A stretch of 28,702 bases of DNA from an uncultured Coriobacteriales bacterium. GTDB lineage: Bacteria > Actinomycetota > Coriobacteriia > Coriobacteriales > UMGS124. The translations under genes and the position numbers were made by a program. The stretch covers positions 1-28,702 of the forward strand of contig CAIFEU010000004.1 in NCBI GenBank assembly GCA_903789505.1, in the 5' to 3' direction. This document shows positions 18,098 through 25,872 of this stretch, in pieces. The notes beneath the pieces were generated by a model. The model did not search any database, was not told where the DNA came from, and saw only the letters and a program-made list of their open reading frames with translations. Numbering within the stretch: the stretch's first letter is position 1; every line of letters starts with the position of its first letter.

Positions 18098-18385
18098 CAA
18101 ACGTCTTACAGGTCTGGCAGTTAAGGCATCGCGCGAGATCAGAGAACGCCTGAGGTGGGCGCACGTGGGCGCGGGCGAGAGCAGGGGCGGGGGTCCGGGG
18201 GTGGCCGGCGCGGGCAGGGGCGGCGGGCGCGCGTTAGGGCGCAACGCGAGCGAGCCCGCCCCGCCGGGCCGAGCGCTTAATACCAGCGGTTTGGTGGGCA
18301 TAAGGGTGGCAGTGCCGCGAGGGGGCGAGGTCGCGCGGCCTGCGAATCAACATGTCCCACAACAGGAGAGGGGGCGCTTCGCGCC

Positions 18386-19174
18386 ATGACCGAAAGCACA
18401 TCCGCCCGCATGCCCGTCGTGTTCGCGGGCCACGGCTCGCCGATGAACGCCATCAACGACAGCGCGTTCACGCGCGGCTGGCGGCGCGTCGGGGAGAGCC
18501 TGCCGCGACCGCGCGCGATACTCGCAATCTCGGCGCACTGGTTCGCGCCGATGACGGCGGTCAACGACGAGGCCAAGCCGCGGCAGGTCTACGACATGTA
18601 CGGCTTCCCCCGCGAGCTCTACCAGCTCACCTACCCCGCGCCCGGCGCCCCGGGGCTCGCCGCCCCCGTTCGAGAGCTGCACGGCACGCGGGCAACCCTC
18701 CACGACGAGTGGGGCATCGACCATGGCACCTGGGCGGTGCTCGCGCACATGCTGCCAAGCGCCGACGTCCCGCTCACGCAGCTCTCGGTCAACTCGGCGC
18801 TCTCCCCGCGGCAGCACCTCGAGCTCGGCCGCGCGCTCGCGCCGCTGCGCGACGAGGGCGTCTTGATCCTGGCCAGCGGCAACACGGTGCACAACCTGGG
18901 CGAGGTGGAGTGGGACAACCCCGGCGGCTCTGCGGCGGCGGTGCGCTTCAGCGACCGCGTCCGCGACCTGGTCGTCGCTCATGACGCGCAGGGGGTGCTG
19001 GCGGCGATGGATTCCGACCCCGACGCCCCCTACGCCATCCCGACGCCGGACCACTTCCTGCCGCTGCTCTACGCGCTCGGCGCCTCCGACGACTCCGACA
19101 AGGTCGAGGTCTACAACGACGGGTGCGAGCTGGGCAGCATGTCGATGACCGGGTTCGTCTTCCGCGCGAGCTGA
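18386..19174 (+). CDS. ygiD: Class III extradiol dioxygenase, YgiD/DODA family
   Basis: A 262-residue protein, the same length as E. coli YgiD, of the LigB-type extradiol ring-cleavage family (4,5-DOPA dioxygenase type). It would open a catechol ring using O2 and a bound metal. The four metal/acid-base histidines are visible in family motifs: HGSP (H16), SAHW (H51), GNTVHN (H169) and TPDHF (H223); DHGTW (H113) is also conserved. ATG 18386 follows AGGAGAGGGGG (18364-18374) at 11 nt. It diverges from a membrane LuxR-type regulator. An O2-using enzyme is unexpected in an otherwise anaerobe-like gene set, so an alternative substrate or a role in transient oxygen is possible. Confidence 0.88.
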   Translation: MTESTSARMPVVFAGHGSPMNAINDSAFTRGWRRVGESLPRPRAILAISAHWFAPMTAVNDEAKPRQVYDMYGFPRELYQLTYPAPGAPGLAAPVRELHGTRATLHDEWGIDHGTWAVLAHMLPSADVPLTQLSVNSALSPRQHLELGRALAPLRDEGVLILASGNTVHNLGEVEWDNPGGSAAAVRFSDRVRDLVVAHDAQGVLAAMDSDPDAPYAIPTPDHFLPLLYALGASDDSDKVEVYNDGCELGSMSMTGFVFRAS

Positions 19175-19186
19175 CGGGGTCACCGA

Positions 19187-19208
19187 GGGGGCGCCTTGCG
19201 GCTCCCCC
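19187..19208. terminator. Hairpin between convergent genes
   Basis: GGGGG-C-GCC and GGC-T-CCCCC form a stem of nine positions with one mismatch around a TTGC loop, 13 nt after the dioxygenase stop and before the end of the convergent DUF3006 gene. There is no T run. Confidence 0.35.
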
Positions 19209-19255
19209 GACGGCCCCGGGACCCCGGGCGGGGCGGCAGGGCCCGCCTCGCCCGC

Positions 19256-19777
19256 CTACCTCGTCCCGCCTGGCGCTCCGTCGCCCTCGCCGGGGGCGCC
19301 CGCCCTGCGAGCGCCTTCTCCGGGGCCGCCCACGCTCCCGGCGGCGTGGGCGCCAGGTGCGGCGGGCGCACCGGAGGCGCCGGAAGCGGGGGCCTTTCTG
19401 ACGAACAGCCTGCTCACCAGGCTGTGCAGCTCCTGCTTGCGGGAGCCCGTGGCGGCACGGTCGACGCGCACGCCGGCTCCGTCAGCGACGATGACGTCGC
19501 CGCGGGACGCGTCGGCGGGCAGGCACGCCGCCGGGACGTCGATCGTCCGCCCCTCGTCGACCTCGAGGACCGCCACGGCACCCTCGAACCGGTCGATCAC
19601 GTAGGTGCCCGCCGGAACCGGGGCGCCGCCGGTGGGAGCGGGCGACTCGCCCACCCCCGCGGGGACGGGCGTCGCGGCTTCGCCCGCGACCGTGCCGGGC
19701 ACGGGTGCGCCCGCAGACGCGCCCGGCACGGTCGAACCCCTCCGCCCGGTACCAGCCTCGTCTTCCGTGAGGTCCAT
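19256..19777 (-). CDS. DUF3006 domain protein
   Basis: A 173-residue protein. The central part (about 50-120) is a DUF3006 domain, a small beta-barrel-like unit: GTYVIDRFEGAVAVLEVDEG, then VPAACLPADASRGDVIV. It is flanked by Pro/Ala/Gly-rich low-complexity tails. The C-terminal tail after LHSLVSRLFVRK is probably disordered. DUF3006 genes are commonly next to secreted ComEC-like metallo-beta-lactamase genes; here it starts 16 nt after such a gene, so they form an operon. No signal peptide is visible. ATG 19777 has GGGGGTAG about 6 nt upstream. The function is unknown. Confidence 0.8.
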   Translation of the reverse strand: MDLTEDEAGTGRRGSTVPGASAGAPVPGTVAGEAATPVPAGVGESPAPTGGAPVPAGTYVIDRFEGAVAVLEVDEGRTIDVPAACLPADASRGDVIVADGAGVRVDRAATGSRKQELHSLVSRLFVRKAPASGASGAPAAPGAHAAGSVGGPGEGARRAGAPGEGDGAPGGTR

Positions 19778-19793
19778 CGCGCTACCCCCTGCC

Positions 19794-21125
19794 TTACGGG
19801 TTGCAGACGGAGCAGGGCTGATAGCCCTCCGCCTGCGCCTGCGACTTCGAAATCGGATGGCTGCTGTGCTTGAGGTAGCGGCAGCCCGCCGCGTGGTACT
19901 TCTTTCCGCTGTCGGTGATGTACACCGTCTCGTCGTCACCGGCGTCGTCCGCCGGGACAGCCGCGGGCTCCGCGGCGGGGGCGGTCGCCTCGGGCTCCGC
20001 GGCAGGGGCGGCGGCCACCTGCTCGGTCGTGACGGGCGCCGCGGGCGCGGTGGCGGCATCGGCGGCAGCGGGGGCCGCAGCGGCGTTCGCGGAGGCTATC
20101 GCGCTCGCCTCGGAGGCAAGCGTGGGCACGCTCGTCTTCGTCTCGGCGCCCGCCTCGACGGTGCCGGCAACGTCGCACGACGCGGCGATCGTCGCCCCGT
20201 CGGTCGTCACCTGCACGGTGCCGTTGTCTGCCGTGCAGTACACCGCCGAGCCCACCGCCCTCAGCGCGTCGAGCGCCTGCTCGGTGGGGAAGCCGTACTG
20301 GTTGCCGGCGCCGCACTCGATGACCGAGATCTCCGGCGTGAGCTGCCGGGCGAGCGTCGGGTCGGTCGACGTCTTGCTGCCGTGGTGCCCCACCTTGAGC
20401 ACGTCGACATGGTCGGGCTCGCAGGCATCGGTCTCCTGCGTGGACGCGTCGCCCGTGAACAGGAACGACGTCACCCCGTAGCGAACCAGCACCTCTGCCG
20501 AGGCGTCGTTGGTCGAGTCAGCGGTGGCGTTCGCGGAGGGCGAGAGCACCTCGACGGAGAAGCCGTCACCCGAGGCGATGACGCTGCCCGCAACCGCGTC
20601 GTTGATCTGCATGCCGTGCGCGTCGACATCCTGCAGGAAGCCCATGCAGGTCTTGGTGTCCGACACCGAGGCGCTCGGCATCCAGATGTCGCCCGTCTGC
20701 ACGGAGTCGAGCACCCTCGACATGCCGCCGACGTGGTCCGCGTCGCCGTGCGTGACGACCATGTGGTCGATTCGCGTGACGCCCAGCGCGCTCAGGTAGT
20801 CCACGATTCCCGCGCCCTGGTCGGCGGTGCTCGCATCGATGAGCATCGTCTCGCCGTCGGGCAGCACGACGAGCTCGGAGTCGCCCTGGCCGACGTTGAG
20901 GTAGTACGCGGTCAGCTGCCTGCCGTCCGGCGCCGTCCAGCCCTCGACCGTCTCCGAGGTCCCCAGGAACCCCGAGATCGCCCCGTTGGCGTCGGGCACG
21001 TTCGTCGCGGCCGTCTCCGCCGCGAGCGCCGTCCCCGGCCGGCCCATCGCCAGCGCCATCGCGATCGCCACGAAGACGAGCGCGACGGAGGCGCGCAGCC
21101 GCTCGCCCACTCTTTCCGTACGCAT
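19794..21125 (-). CDS. Secreted ComEC-like metallo-beta-lactamase protein
   Basis: A 443-residue protein with an N-terminal signal peptide (hydrophobic core about 12-30) and a metallo-beta-lactamase fold like the C-terminal domain of ComEC. Metal motifs are visible: THGDADHVGG (HxxxDH), FLFTGDAS and VGHHGS. YYLNVGQGDSELVVLPDGETMLID is the typical opening. After about residue 290 comes an Ala-rich linker, then a C-terminal Cys/His module (YHAAGCRYLKHSSHPIS and YQPCSVCNP) that looks like a small zinc-binding domain. An extracellular phosphodiesterase or nuclease role is plausible but unproven. ATG 21125 is chosen (AGGGGG 6 nt upstream); ATG 21131 is possible. It is followed by the DUF3006 gene. 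Confidence 0.87.
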   Translation of the reverse strand: MRTERVGERLRASVALVFVAIAMALAMGRPGTALAAETAATNVPDANGAISGFLGTSETVEGWTAPDGRQLTAYYLNVGQGDSELVVLPDGETMLIDASTADQGAGIVDYLSALGVTRIDHMVVTHGDADHVGGMSRVLDSVQTGDIWMPSASVSDTKTCMGFLQDVDAHGMQINDAVAGSVIASGDGFSVEVLSPSANATADSTNDASAEVLVRYGVTSFLFTGDASTQETDACEPDHVDVLKVGHHGSKTSTDPTLARQLTPEISVIECGAGNQYGFPTEQALDALRAVGSAVYCTADNGTVQVTTDGATIAASCDVAGTVEAGAETKTSVPTLASEASAIASANAAAAPAAADAATAPAAPVTTEQVAAAPAAEPEATAPAAEPAAVPADDAGDDETVYITDSGKKYHAAGCRYLKHSSHPISKSQAQAEGYQPCSVCNP

Positions 21126-21259
21126 CCCCATCCCCCTGCTCTCCCGGGCGTCGCGCGCCGGCAGGGGCCAGACGGGTCCTCGTCGGCGGCGCGGCGCCGC
21201 CATCCACGGGCATCCGACGTCGGCGCACGCCCCCGTGACCGCCGCCAGCGGCCGTCACG

Positions 21260-21276
21260 GTCAGGCGCGACCTGAC
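21260..21276. promoter_or_regulatory. Palindrome GTCAGG-CGCGA-CCTGAC
   Basis: A perfect 6-bp inverted repeat with a 5-nt spacer lies 135 nt upstream of the metallo-beta-lactamase gene, in the 21126-21471 gap. GTTTTC follows on the plus strand, so a weak plus-strand terminator is the alternative reading, though no plus-strand gene lies upstream. The rest of this gap shows nothing I can support. Confidence 0.3.
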
Positions 21277-21471
21277 GTTTTCAGCAACGCGGCCAATGAT
21301 AGGCGTTTGTCAGGGTGAGGGGGCATCTCGTCGCCAGGCGGCGAGACGGCATCCCCCCGCGCGTGGGGCGGGCGGGGCCAGGGCGCCGGGAAGCCGAGGC
21401 GCCGGGCTCCCTCGCGCCGCACGAGCCATCACATGCGGGGCGCCGACGAGCAGCCGGACTGCCAGGCGCCC

Positions 21472-22170
21472 CTACCCCCGCAGGCCTCGCGCGGCGCGAG
21501 CGATCAGCTCGCCGTCCACCGTGGCAAGCTTGTCGATGAGCTTGCGATAGATGCGCGTGCGAATCCACGGCTCCGTCGACAGGCCGACCACCTCGTCGAT
21601 TCCCACCCAGCGCACGCCGCTGTTCTCGTCGGGCTTGGGGCGAATCGGCGCGTCGGGCGAGACGACGGCCAGATAGGTCACGTTGAGGTGCAGGTGGGAG
21701 CCCACGTATGCGCCGCGCTTCTCGTGCCCGTCCACCGTGAGCACCTCGAGCGAGTAGATGCCCCCTGCCGGCAGCCCCACCAGCCGCGCGTCGGTCACGC
21801 CGGTCTCCTCGCCCAGCTCGCGCAGGGCGACGGCGGCGAGGTCGCGCTCCCCGTCAGCGTGGCCACCTATCCACGACCACGAGTCGTAGATGTTGTGGTA
21901 GACGAGCAGCGTCCTCGTCAGCGTAGGGTCGACGGTCCAGATTGAGCACGCCATGTGGGCGATCGAGGTGCGCGCGAACGGGTCGGGGTCGACGCGCAGC
22001 CGCTCGAGAATCACCTGCTGGTCAACGCGTTCCTGCTCGTTGAACGGCCGATACGCCTCAATGTCGCGCCCAATCGGGTAGGGCAGGTCGCGCCCGTCGA
22101 CGCCTCCGGGGTGCCGCCCGTCCGCCACGGACCCCTCGCGCGCAGTGCGCCCCATGCCGCCGGCATCCAT
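21472..22170 (-). CDS. NUDIX hydrolase
   Basis: A 232-residue NUDIX pyrophosphohydrolase. The box GGHADGERDLAAVALREL-GEETGV (about residues 105-128) keeps the catalytic RExxEE core and the final G-hydrophobic pair; the first Glu of the consensus is shifted by one residue. The preceding SWSWIGGH block resembles NUDIX proteins with unspecified substrates. ATG 22170 is chosen over 22203 because AAGGAGCGGCGAAGG immediately precedes it. It stands alone on the minus strand. Upstream, TATAAA (22250-22245) could be a -10 box and overlaps an ATACG...CGTAT inverted repeat (22248-22268). Confidence 0.9.
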   Translation of the reverse strand: MDAGGMGRTAREGSVADGRHPGGVDGRDLPYPIGRDIEAYRPFNEQERVDQQVILERLRVDPDPFARTSIAHMACSIWTVDPTLTRTLLVYHNIYDSWSWIGGHADGERDLAAVALRELGEETGVTDARLVGLPAGGIYSLEVLTVDGHEKRGAYVGSHLHLNVTYLAVVSPDAPIRPKPDENSGVRWVGIDEVVGLSTEPWIRTRIYRKLIDKLATVDGELIARAARGLRG

Positions 22171-22524
22171 CCTTCGCCGCTCCTTCGCTCGCCCCCGAGC
22201 CATCGCCCGTCACGACACCTTGCCCCGTGCCATCGTCTTACATGTTTATACGATTTGCCAAGCCGTATGAATGTGCGACCTTGCGCGGGACGGGATGACG
22301 CCCAATCGACACTCGGCCAGGCCCCCGACGGGTTCGCCACCGTGCCGCGGGACGACCCGACGGCCTCGGGCGGCAGCTCCGTCCTCCCGCGCATCGCCCC
22401 AGCTCGGCCCCCACACCCAAACAATTTGCAAAAAATATTGGAATTGGGGTAGCGTCTGAACGCCGCATAGTGTATGTTGTTCTCAACCCGCCGGCGTGTG
22501 ACGTCACAATCTGCGCAGGTGGTT

Positions 22525-22560
22525 ATGGCGCTGCCAACATCGTTGGTGGCGCCATTTTTT
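22525..22560 (+). terminator. Intrinsic terminator without an assigned gene
   Basis: ATGGCGCTGCCAAC (22525-22538) and GTTGGTGGCGCCAT (22542-22555) form a 14-position stem with two mismatches, followed by TTTTT to 22560. This reads as a plus-strand rho-independent terminator, yet no plus-strand gene lies in the preceding 300 nt. It could end a short unannotated transcript from the AT-rich 22420-22480 stretch, or be a remnant of mobile DNA. The rest of 22171-22520 shows no gene. Confidence 0.55.
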
Positions 22561-22636
22561 GTCGCTGTGCATCGCATCGGCATGCCTTTGCTTGCCCGAA
22601 ATAGGCTATGGCAGGCAGGCGCCGCAAGCCATCCAG

Positions 22637-22735
22637 ATGATAGTCGTTGTAAAGCCCTTTGGAACGTTGGTCATCCACGCGCCGACGCCACCTCAGCAAA
22701 GCATCCTGAAAGAGCTGGGAATGCCAATGAGGCAT
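22637..22735 (+). pseudogene. Possible transposase C-terminal fragment
   Basis: A 32-residue reading MIVVVKPFGTLVIHAPTPPQ followed by QSILKELGMPMRH ends at TAA 22735. The ending T-P-Q-ILKELG resembles the extreme C-terminus of several transposase families, with no upstream body. AT content here is higher than in neighbouring genes. This is a weak call from pattern memory only; the stretch may be unrelated debris at the edge of the prophage remnant. Confidence 0.2.
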
Positions 22736-23303
22736 TAAATGGGGACGGCCGATGAGCTCGAGAAAGATGTTTTGTATAGACGCCAACAGAATTGAAGAGA
22801 TTGATGAGGCTGCATCCCGTGAAGCCTTGCAAGGCGAAGCGGCGCCCACGGTGACGGGGCGGGCCGTCCTCCGATTTGTATGAGCCATTGCAAGCGGCAA
22901 CCTTCGAGGAGACCGCCTCAACCATCAAGGCCACAGATAGGCACGCGGCCCAGCTGGTATGAAGCGCTCCGAGTATCTGCGCCAGCTCGTGGAAAATGAC
23001 CTTCGGTGCGCTGCTGTCGTCGATGCCGAGCTGCTTGTTGAGAGCCCGTATCTCCGCGCTCGCCTGCTTCATGGTCGAGAGCTGCGGGAGCGCCATTATG
23101 TCCCCCATGTCGTTCTGGTAGGCCACCTGCACGCCGCCGTTCGCGCCGATGTCGTCCATGCACCGCTCGATGACCTGGTACCAGGAGACGAGGAGCGCGA
23201 GGGCGGGCGCGTCCGGCTGGGCGAAGTCGCGCCCCGCCACAAGCTCGTCCCACTTGGCGGAGCGGAACGGGTCCGCCGCCACGTTCGCGGGCTTCTCGAT
23301 CAC
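22671..23303 (-). pseudogene. P27-family phage terminase small subunit, C-terminus replaced
   Basis: The first 100 residues match the P27 type of terminase small subunit, which recognises phage DNA for packaging: DPFRSAKWDELVAGRDF, LALLVSWYQVIERCMDDI and LPQLSTMKQASAEIRALNKQ followed by LGIDD. After residue 100 (about position 23004) the expected family tail is absent, and the frame runs for 110 residues of unrelated sequence. No large terminase gene follows, so the gene is a remnant. GTG 23303 is the best start, with GGAGGTG 5 nt upstream; ATG 23324 lies against a terminator hairpin. Confidence 0.7.
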
Positions 23304-23324
23304 AGCGCCACCTCCCCGCGGCAT

Positions 23325-23351
23325 GAAGAAAGCCCACCGTCACCGATGGGC
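23325..23351 (-). terminator. Intrinsic terminator after yjcQ-like gene
   Basis: On the minus strand GCCCATC and GGTGGGC form a 7-bp stem (one G-T) around a 6-nt loop, followed by TTTCTTC. It lies 35 nt after the YjcQ stop and just before the terminase start, so it would separate the two transcription units. Confidence 0.6.
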
Positions 23352-23385
23352 CTGATGCGTTGTCTTCGCCTGCTGCTCGGCAGAG

Positions 23386-23721
23386 CTACTGGGCGAGCGT
23401 CGCCTCCACGGCCGCCTTGAGCACGGCCTTGAAGGACTCGCCGAGGAAGCGCTTGGCCGCTTCCATGCGCGGGCTCTCCTCAAGGTGCTGGACGCCCTTC
23501 GCCGTGATCGACAGGCCGCGCGTGCTCCCGTCACAGAAGAGCACGTCCCTGCGGGCATACCCGCAGTCCACGAGGTCGGCCGCGACCGCCTTGTAGTAGA
23601 CGGGGTTGACGCCGGCGAGCTCCTGCGCCTTCGCGGGACTCGGCTCGACGCCGTCCTTGAGGCACTGGTAGAGGTACGAAAGGACCTTGTACATCACGAC
23701 CGCGTAGTCATCGGACGCCAT
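23386..23721 (-). CDS. YjcQ-family phage protein
   Basis: A 111-residue protein resembling the YjcQ family, found in prophages and predicted to be a winged-helix protein. Features are MASDDYAVVMYKVLSYLYQC at the N-terminus, the helix pair around GVNPVYYKAVAADLVDCGYA, a GLSITAKGVQHLEESPRM wing-like block, and a helical end. ATG 23721 has GAGGGTGAG upstream; the frame extends to 23778 without coding support. It is part of the prophage remnant and seems intact. Function unknown. Confidence 0.7.
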   Translation of the reverse strand: MASDDYAVVMYKVLSYLYQCLKDGVEPSPAKAQELAGVNPVYYKAVAADLVDCGYARRDVLFCDGSTRGLSITAKGVQHLEESPRMEAAKRFLGESFKAVLKAAVEATLAQ

Positions 23722-23802
23722 ACGCTCACCCTCAATCCGACACCGATTCGTGAAGAAGGCCGCCTGAGGGACGGCCAAGGCGCTCGATATCTCTATGCCC
23801 TG

Positions 23803-23988
23803 TCAGGCCTTGTGCTCCGGCAGCTTCTCCAGCTCGCCCTCCTCGGCCCACCTGAACCAGTCCGGGTCTGCCTGGTCCTCTGCTTCCAGGCCATAGGCAA
23901 CGTCGCTATCGTCGCCCTCGTCCACGACGATAACGAAGCATGGCTTGCCCGTAACCCTGTCGAGCACCCTGTCATAGAGACGGAACAT
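23803..23988 (-). CDS. Small acidic protein coupled to DUF6883 gene
   Basis: A 61-residue acidic protein (MFRLYDRVLDRVTGKPCFVI start; many Asp/Glu in the middle). Its ATG overlaps the TGA of the preceding DUF6883 gene as ATGA, so the two are translationally coupled. Small acidic partners of DUF6883 proteins, for example of the DUF4926 type, occur in other genomes; the N-terminal LYD-V pattern is compatible, but I am unsure of the family. An immunity or antitoxin role for the upstream protein is inference. Confidence 0.6.
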   Translation of the reverse strand: MFRLYDRVLDRVTGKPCFVIVVDEGDDSDVAYGLEAEDQADPDWFRWAEEGELEKLPEHKA

Positions 23989-24365
23989 CAGTAGTCATCC
24001 TTCACGCCATGGTATGGCCGAATCGTAGTGAGCGTCGGGACGGCGTCTCCCTTGTTCATGAACCAGCCCGTCACGACCTTTTCCTTGCGAGAAATGCCCA
24101 GCTCCATGTTCACCTGAAAATGAACACGCCCATGCTTGTTGGGCTCAGAGACCCTGGCCCTATTGCTTGCGAGCCCCTTGCGGATGTCGCTCACGAGCCT
24201 TGCATGGTTCCTCATATTGTACCCGAGGCCGGCCAGCCACTCCGCCTTGCCCTTGGACTTGGACGGGTTCAGCAGGTAGTCGCTGACCTTGTCACGCGGG
24301 ATTCTCGCGCGACGGTAGTTGCGCAGGCGAGCCGTCGTGTGCGACCACATGCCCCTGCCGCCCAT
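23988..24365 (-). CDS. DUF6883-like protein in prophage remnant
   Basis: A 125-residue protein similar to the DUF6883 domain: IPRDKVSDYLLNPSKSKGKA, then WLAGLGYNMRNHARLVSDI and a C-terminal beta half (HGRVHFQVNMEL, TGWFMNKGDAVPTLTTIRPY). In other genomes the domain occurs alone or at the end of polymorphic-toxin-like and phage proteins; its activity is unknown. ATG 24365 has GGAGAGG 7 nt upstream and overlaps the end of the ParB/DUF4417 pseudogene frame. The downstream 61-residue gene starts within its stop codon. The pair is intact although neighbouring phage genes are broken. Confidence 0.6.
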   Translation of the reverse strand: MGGRGMWSHTTARLRNYRRARIPRDKVSDYLLNPSKSKGKAEWLAGLGYNMRNHARLVSDIRKGLASNRARVSEPNKHGRVHFQVNMELGISRKEKVVTGWFMNKGDAVPTLTTIRPYHGVKDDY

Positions 24366-25364
24366 CGCGCATCCTCTCCGTGACTCCGTTGGCGTACCCC
24401 ACGACATCGGCAGCGCCGAAGTCGAACCCGACGTCGCCGCCGTAGAGCAGGACCCGCTTTGGATGAAGCCTCCGCATCGCCTCGGCCATCCCGTCGCGCC
24501 ACACCGCGAGCGCGCCAGCGTCGCCCTTGACGCCCACGGTGGACACCGCGACCGTCGCGTCCTCCGGGATGCCCTCGAAGCAGAACGCGTAGGTCTCCGG
24601 CTGTGCCCACGAGAGCGTGGGCACGACAGCGAGCCCGTCCCTCTGCCACACGAGCCCCACGGCCTTCGAGCGGTAGGAGTTCCACGCCTGCCATGGGAAG
24701 CGGCATGTCCATGTACAGCGAGAAGTCGGGCGTCAGCACGAGGTCGTAGCCGCGCAGGTGCTGCTCGTAGCGCACGGGGTCCGCCCACACGCGCTCGAAC
24801 TGGTAGTCGTCCACGAAGAAGTGGCACGCCTGGCCGCGCTTGGCGGCGTCCGCCGTGGACTTCGCGTAGTTGAACCCCTGCATCCTGCCCGGCAGCGGGC
24901 CGTCGTACGGCGCGAGCGCGGGCATCCCGCCGTCCGTGCAGTCGTCGCGGCTGACGAGGTCGAGGTGGTAGGCGGCGTCCGTCCTGAGCCTCTCGGCGCC
25001 GCAGGGCCTCGCCTTGCCCTTGAAGTCGAACCCGAACCTGCTCATGTCGAGCGACCTGATGCCGCGCACCTCGTGCTGCAGCAGCATCCTGTTCCAGGTC
25101 GCGGCCTCCGCCGTGCGGTTGTCCGCGAGCCTGAGCGCCCTCACCTCGTCCTCGGTGAGTCCGTCGGTGTACGCGATCCACTCGTCCGGTATCTCGTCGT
25201 ATCCGAGCTTCCTCAGCGCCTTGACGCGCGTGTGGCCGTTGACGATGACCGGGTGCTCCGGGGTGCCGCCCTCGTGCTCGCGGTCGCAGACAATCGCACC
25301 GCGGAAGCCGAACTCCTCGATGGATGCGGCCACGCCGTCGACGGCCTGTAACTTATGAAAAATG
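24292..25364 (-). pseudogene. ParB-like/DUF4417 phage protein, truncated and frameshifted
   Basis: The N-terminal part resembles a ParB/sulfiredoxin-type domain: AVDGVAASIEEFGFRGAIV, then VIVNGHTRVKALRKLGYDEI. A DUF4417 phage domain follows: GRMQGFNYAKSTADAAKRG, DLVLTPDFSLYMDMPLPM. Coding then jumps frame at about 24691, where an extra base lies between MPLPM and QAWNSYRSKAVGLVWQRDG; the second frame continues through VVPTLSW, GVKGDAGALAVWRDGM and LYGGDVGFDFGA to TGA 24292. The 5' end is also lost: upstream of KTQPVIFHKLQAVDGV there is an in-frame TAG near 25380 and no ATG or good RBS. A sequencing error could explain the frameshift but not the missing start. Confidence 0.65.
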
Positions 25365-25698
25365 ACCGGTTGCGTCTTCTATGGGCATCCTGGCCCCACA
25401 GGCGGGCATTCTCCGTGGCTCGACGGCACGGGCTTGATGACGCGCCGGGGCTGACGGAGCGCACCAGGGGGCCCTGCGGCGCGGGCCGACCACGGGCGCC
25501 TCCCCAGCGTCCGCCCCCCGCGCCCCTACCCCGCGCCCCTCCCGCAGCGTCGCCGGACGCGTCACCGAAGGCGCGGCCCCGGTCACTCCCGCGAAGTTGC
25601 CGCACTCGTTGCCGTCACGGAAAACGCAAACAGCAACGGGCGCAACCTGAGCCGAAAGGGGCCCCCGAAGGGGGTACAGCGGCGGAGACGCGCCCGCG

Positions 25699-25740
25699 AT
25701 GTTCTCAAAATGTTCTCATAGACGATTGCCCATGTTCTCA
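25699..25740. repeat. Three phased ATGTTCTCA repeats
   Basis: ATGTTCTCA occurs exactly at 25699-25707, 25710-25718 and 25732-25740, so the starts are 11 and 22 bp apart, about one and two helical turns. The group lies just beyond the tRNA-Arg terminator on the side facing the prophage remnant. It looks like a set of protein-binding sites, such as integrase arm-type sites, but no integrase gene remains. The GC-rich stretch 25365-25690 shows no gene. Confidence 0.6.
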
Positions 25741-25753
25741 AGGCGCCCCGACA

Positions 25754-25787
25754 CGAAAAAAGGCCAGGGCCGCTAGTGCCCTGACCT
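25754..25787 (-). terminator. Intrinsic terminator of tRNA-Arg
   Basis: On the minus strand AGGTCAGGGC and GCCCTGGCCT form a 10-bp stem with one G-T pair around a 7-nt loop, followed by six T. It begins 10 nt after the tRNA 3' end. Confidence 0.85.
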
Positions 25788-25796
25788 GCTGTTTCG

Positions 25797-25872
25797 TGGT
25801 GCCCCCTGTAGGATTCGAACCTACGACACCAGGTTTAGGAAACCTGTGCTCTATCCCCTGAGCTAAGAGGGC
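25797..25872 (-). tRNA. tRNA-Arg(CCT) with encoded CCA
   Basis: The minus strand folds into a complete cloverleaf. The acceptor is GCCCTCT with AGGGGGC (one G-T), the anticodon arm CAGGT-TTCCTAA-ACCTG has anticodon CCT, and the T arm is GTAGG-TTCGAAT-CCTAC. The discriminator A and the CCA end are encoded (25797-25800). It reads AGG codons. The prophage remnant lies on its 3' side, a common arrangement for integration at tRNA genes. TACAAT at 25967-25962 may be the -10 box. Confidence 0.95.

Noticed and set aside
22752..22883. 43-residue plus-strand ORF starting MSSRKMFCIDAN
   Set aside because: No RBS or homology that I recognise; I could not tell it from chance.
22523..22921. 132-residue minus-strand ORF in the left edge of the mobile region
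   Set aside because: No family resemblance and no RBS; it overlaps other equally weak frames in a junction zone.
23988..25181. 397-residue minus-strand frame
   Set aside because: Only its last 125 residues are a real gene (DUF6883-like); the earlier part is an out-of-frame reading of the ParB/DUF4417 gene.
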